Shown here piece after piece: positions 62,290-64,000 of a DNA stretch of 64,000 nucleotides (its first letter is position 1; each line of letters begins with the position of its first letter). A model generated the notes under the pieces. That model had not been told where the DNA came from, ran no database searches, and worked only from the letters and a program-made list of their open reading frames with translations. This DNA is from CAZUZS01 sp964624795 (GTDB taxonomy: Bacteria > Calditrichota > Calditrichia > RBG-13-44-9), in assembly GCA_964624795.1 (NCBI GenBank), contig CAZUZS010000016.1, positions 1 through 64,000 of the forward strand, read 5' to 3'. Both the position numbers and the translations under genes were made by a program.

Positions 62290-63015
62290 TTAGAAAAACA
62301 GAGACGGTTTTGCCTTGAAAATGGGCACCAGGACAATGCCGATGAAATCCTGCAAAAAGTGCATCACCATCGGCGCCACCAGGCTCCTTCTCCAGAGGTA
62401 AACAACGGCGAACACCAATCCCATAAATCCGACGGTAAGCACACCGGCAGTACCCTCGTAGCCATGACCCAGCGAGAAAATAAAAGCGGAAAGGAATACC
62501 GCAGCAGTCATATTGGAGGTAATATTTTCCAGCCGCAGGATCAGGTACCCGCGAAAAATGGTTTCCTCCGAAAAGGCAACAATTACCACCAGAATGAAGC
62601 CCAGAATGGACTCCGGGATACCGCCCGTTGCTTCCAGCGACGGGAGCGGGGTGGCGGGCGAAGAAAAGCCAACGTTAATCAAAACACTTTCCAAAATGCC
62701 TGCGGCGTAAAACATCGGAACAAAGAGGATGATGCCGATGATTGCTTCCTGCCAGAAATTTTCAAATTGCCAGCCAAGCAATTTGGTGGGTTCACCATTT
62801 CGCCACAGAAAAAACAGGATAAGGCTAACCAGGGCCAGGTCCCTTAAAATGGTGGATACCGCCACCAGGACAAAGCTTAAGGTGCCTTGCTTCACAGCAA
62901 AAAATGATAGTGCCATTGATGGAAAAATGAGAAATAAAAAAACCAGAAGTTCAATAAGTTGCGCTTTTTGAGAGGGCGATTTCAGTTGTGTGGTGCCGTT
63001 TACATTCTCTGACAT
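62290..63015 (-). CDS. CPBP-family intramembrane metalloprotease
   Basis: CPBP (CAAX protease and bacteriocin-processing, Abi) protein, 241 aa, about eight membrane helices. The motifs EE-x3-R (AFSEETIFRGYLILR, Glu 150-151, Arg 155), FSLGHG (His 184) and VMHFLQDF (His 219) are all present, so the active site appears intact. Substrate is unknown. It follows the S10 peptidase gene by 25 bp in the same direction and may be co-transcribed. Confidence 0.92.
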   Translation of the reverse strand: MSENVNGTTQLKSPSQKAQLIELLVFLFLIFPSMALSFFAVKQGTLSFVLVAVSTILRDLALVSLILFFLWRNGEPTKLLGWQFENFWQEAIIGIILFVPMFYAAGILESVLINVGFSSPATPLPSLEATGGIPESILGFILVVIVAFSEETIFRGYLILRLENITSNMTAAVFLSAFIFSLGHGYEGTAGVLTVGFMGLVFAVVYLWRRSLVAPMVMHFLQDFIGIVLVPIFKAKPSLFF

Positions 63016-63040
63016 ATTTGACTCCCTTGGTTGCTATGGA

Positions 63041-64000
63041 TTAATTCTCTAGCGCCGATTGATAAAAACCGGCGACATCTTTTGTCAATTGCTTCAGCGA
63101 AGCCGGGTCATTGTAAATCTGGTGCCCTGAAAAATAAACATGATGGATAAGGTTTTTTTGCAATTGCGGATTAATTCCAAGATGATCGTAAGAATACATT
63201 TGCGAAAGAAACGGCGTGGTAAGATCATAATAACCGGAGCCGGTGAAAACTTTCAAGTGGTTGTTCTGGGTCATTGCTTCCGCCAGTCTGCCGCCCATAC
63301 TCAGGTAGCCCTGTCCGCCGATATCCCATTTCCACCCCTCATTAACGCTCATCGATAAAAACTCGTAAGGCTTATCGGTGAAGAATTTCAGATCATTTCT
63401 TATATATTCATTGAAAGGGGCAACAAAGGGCCCGGTTACCAGGAACATGGCGGGATCGAACCGTTCATATTCGGCAGTTGGCGAAATAGAGTAACTTTTT
63501 ACCCGACTGTCCAGCAAACCCAGCGACTGCCCGTCATTCCGTAGCAGCTCCTTGATGAACCGGTAGGTGCTGATGCGCAGATTGCTGTTCCGGATATATG
63601 ATTCGGAAAGCCCAGTGTACATGGCCAGCTTTTTAGTAATGGCGGTTCTTTCCGAATCCGCCAATTGATCTCCCCTCCCCAACGCGGCCACATAGCTGTT
63701 CGAAGCCCATTTTCGCACTTCGTTTATCGTCTTTTGAAAATCGGCTTGCGGGCCTGAGGAAAGCTTTTTGTGATAGTAGGCAGCTGCGGAGAGGGATGGC
63801 AAAGCCAGCCAGTAGGCAAGGTCGTTGCCATGCCCATATACAAATGCCTGGAAATTTAAAGCCGACGAGAGCATCACCAGCCCTTTCAGGTTGATGCCCA
63901 TCTCAATTTGCAGATATTTGGCCAGTCCCGCGGCGCGGGTGGTTCCGTAACTTTCTCCGGCAATAAATTTAGGGGACATCCAATTCCGGTATTTGGTAAT
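63041..64000 (-). CDS. S10 serine carboxypeptidase-like protein, 5' end cut
   Basis: Peptidase S10-like alpha/beta hydrolase; 319 residues are in the window and the frame stays open past the right edge, so the N-terminus and signal are missing. Catalytic triad visible: nucleophile Ser in FIAGESYGTTRAAGLA, Asp in GSGYYDLTTPF, and His in VYFSGHQIYND. The preceding residues ITKYRNWMSPKF match the stretch before GESYG in bacterial S10 proteins. It probably acts in the periplasm or outside. Followed by the CPBP protease gene. Confidence 0.9.
   Translation of the reverse strand: MTKYRNWMSPKFIAGESYGTTRAAGLAKYLQIEMGINLKGLVMLSSALNFQAFVYGHGNDLAYWLALPSLSAAAYYHKKLSSGPQADFQKTINEVRKWASNSYVAALGRGDQLADSERTAITKKLAMYTGLSESYIRNSNLRISTYRFIKELLRNDGQSLGLLDSRVKSYSISPTAEYERFDPAMFLVTGPFVAPFNEYIRNDLKFFTDKPYEFLSMSVNEGWKWDIGGQGYLSMGGRLAEAMTQNNHLKVFTGSGYYDLTTPFLSQMYSYDHLGINPQLQKNLIHHVYFSGHQIYNDPASLKQLTKDVAGFYQSALEN

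Noticed and set aside
1..64000. CRISPR array, prophage or insertion sequence
   Set aside because: No regularly spaced direct repeats, phage genes or transposase genes were seen in the window.

Overview
This 64 kb window is chromosomal DNA from a Gram-negative bacterium. It most likely belongs to the FCB superphylum, in the Calditrichota / KSB1 / Ignavibacteriota neighbourhood. The evidence is a secreted cytochrome ending in a type IX secretion sorting domain (YPNPFNP motif), a Bacteroidota-type RNA polymerase omega subunit, a DUF3098 protein, many lipoproteins, outer-membrane efflux and an Mla-type lipid transport locus. The exact phylum cannot be fixed from the sequence alone. A run of exactly 100 Ns (1994-2093) marks a scaffold gap, so this is a draft assembly. 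Both ends cut genes: glyS on the left and an S10 carboxypeptidase on the right.

Layout. 1-4.5 kb: housekeeping genes on the minus strand (glyS, recO, mgtE, rsmA), with an array of four palindromes beside the gap. 4.6-12 kb: a spore-photolyase-like radical SAM protein, an amidohydrolase with a MarC-like membrane protein, and an ablA / Na+-solute symporter / ablB operon for N-epsilon-acetyl-beta-lysine. 12.4-20.6 kb: rpoZ, an acyl-CoA ligase, a Cys/Met-metabolism PLP enzyme, a TauE/SafE exporter, thyX, an aminotransferase and a URO-D-family protein, separated by short dispersed repeats. 20.9-23.1 kb: a zinc-ribbon protein, LemA and an M48 protease as a compact operon. 23.4-28.9 kb: two tandem secreted heparinase II/III-like proteins. 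29.1-36.4 kb: an acetyltransferase, a DksA-finger/SpoIIE-phosphatase fusion, a seven-haem T9SS cytochrome, and two lipoprotein prolyl isomerases of different families transcribed divergently. 36.7-44.3 kb: dapD, tRNA-Val, DUF3098, a HEAT-repeat protein, a tripartite EmrAB-TolC-type efflux system and small exported proteins. 44.4-48.6 kb: two adjacent radical SAM genes flanked by unexplained short ORFs. 48.9-51.5 kb: mlaE-mlaF-mlaD. 51.7-62 kb: cytochrome c / DsrE-like / cytochrome c, two triple-BON proteins, a phosphoketolase, a P3A proton ATPase and an MFS transporter. 62.3-64 kb: a CPBP protease and the S10 peptidase.

How the genes fit together. The ablA-symporter-ablB group suggests lysine-derived osmolyte synthesis. 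The multihaem and monohaem cytochromes with the DsrE-like protein suggest periplasmic electron transfer, possibly linked to sulfur. Phosphoketolase, proton ATPase and BON proteins together look like an energy/envelope-stress block. The least explained locus is the radical SAM pair with the 57-, 37- and 41-residue ORFs around it. It could be a peptide-modification system, but no precursor family is recognised, so that remains a hypothesis.
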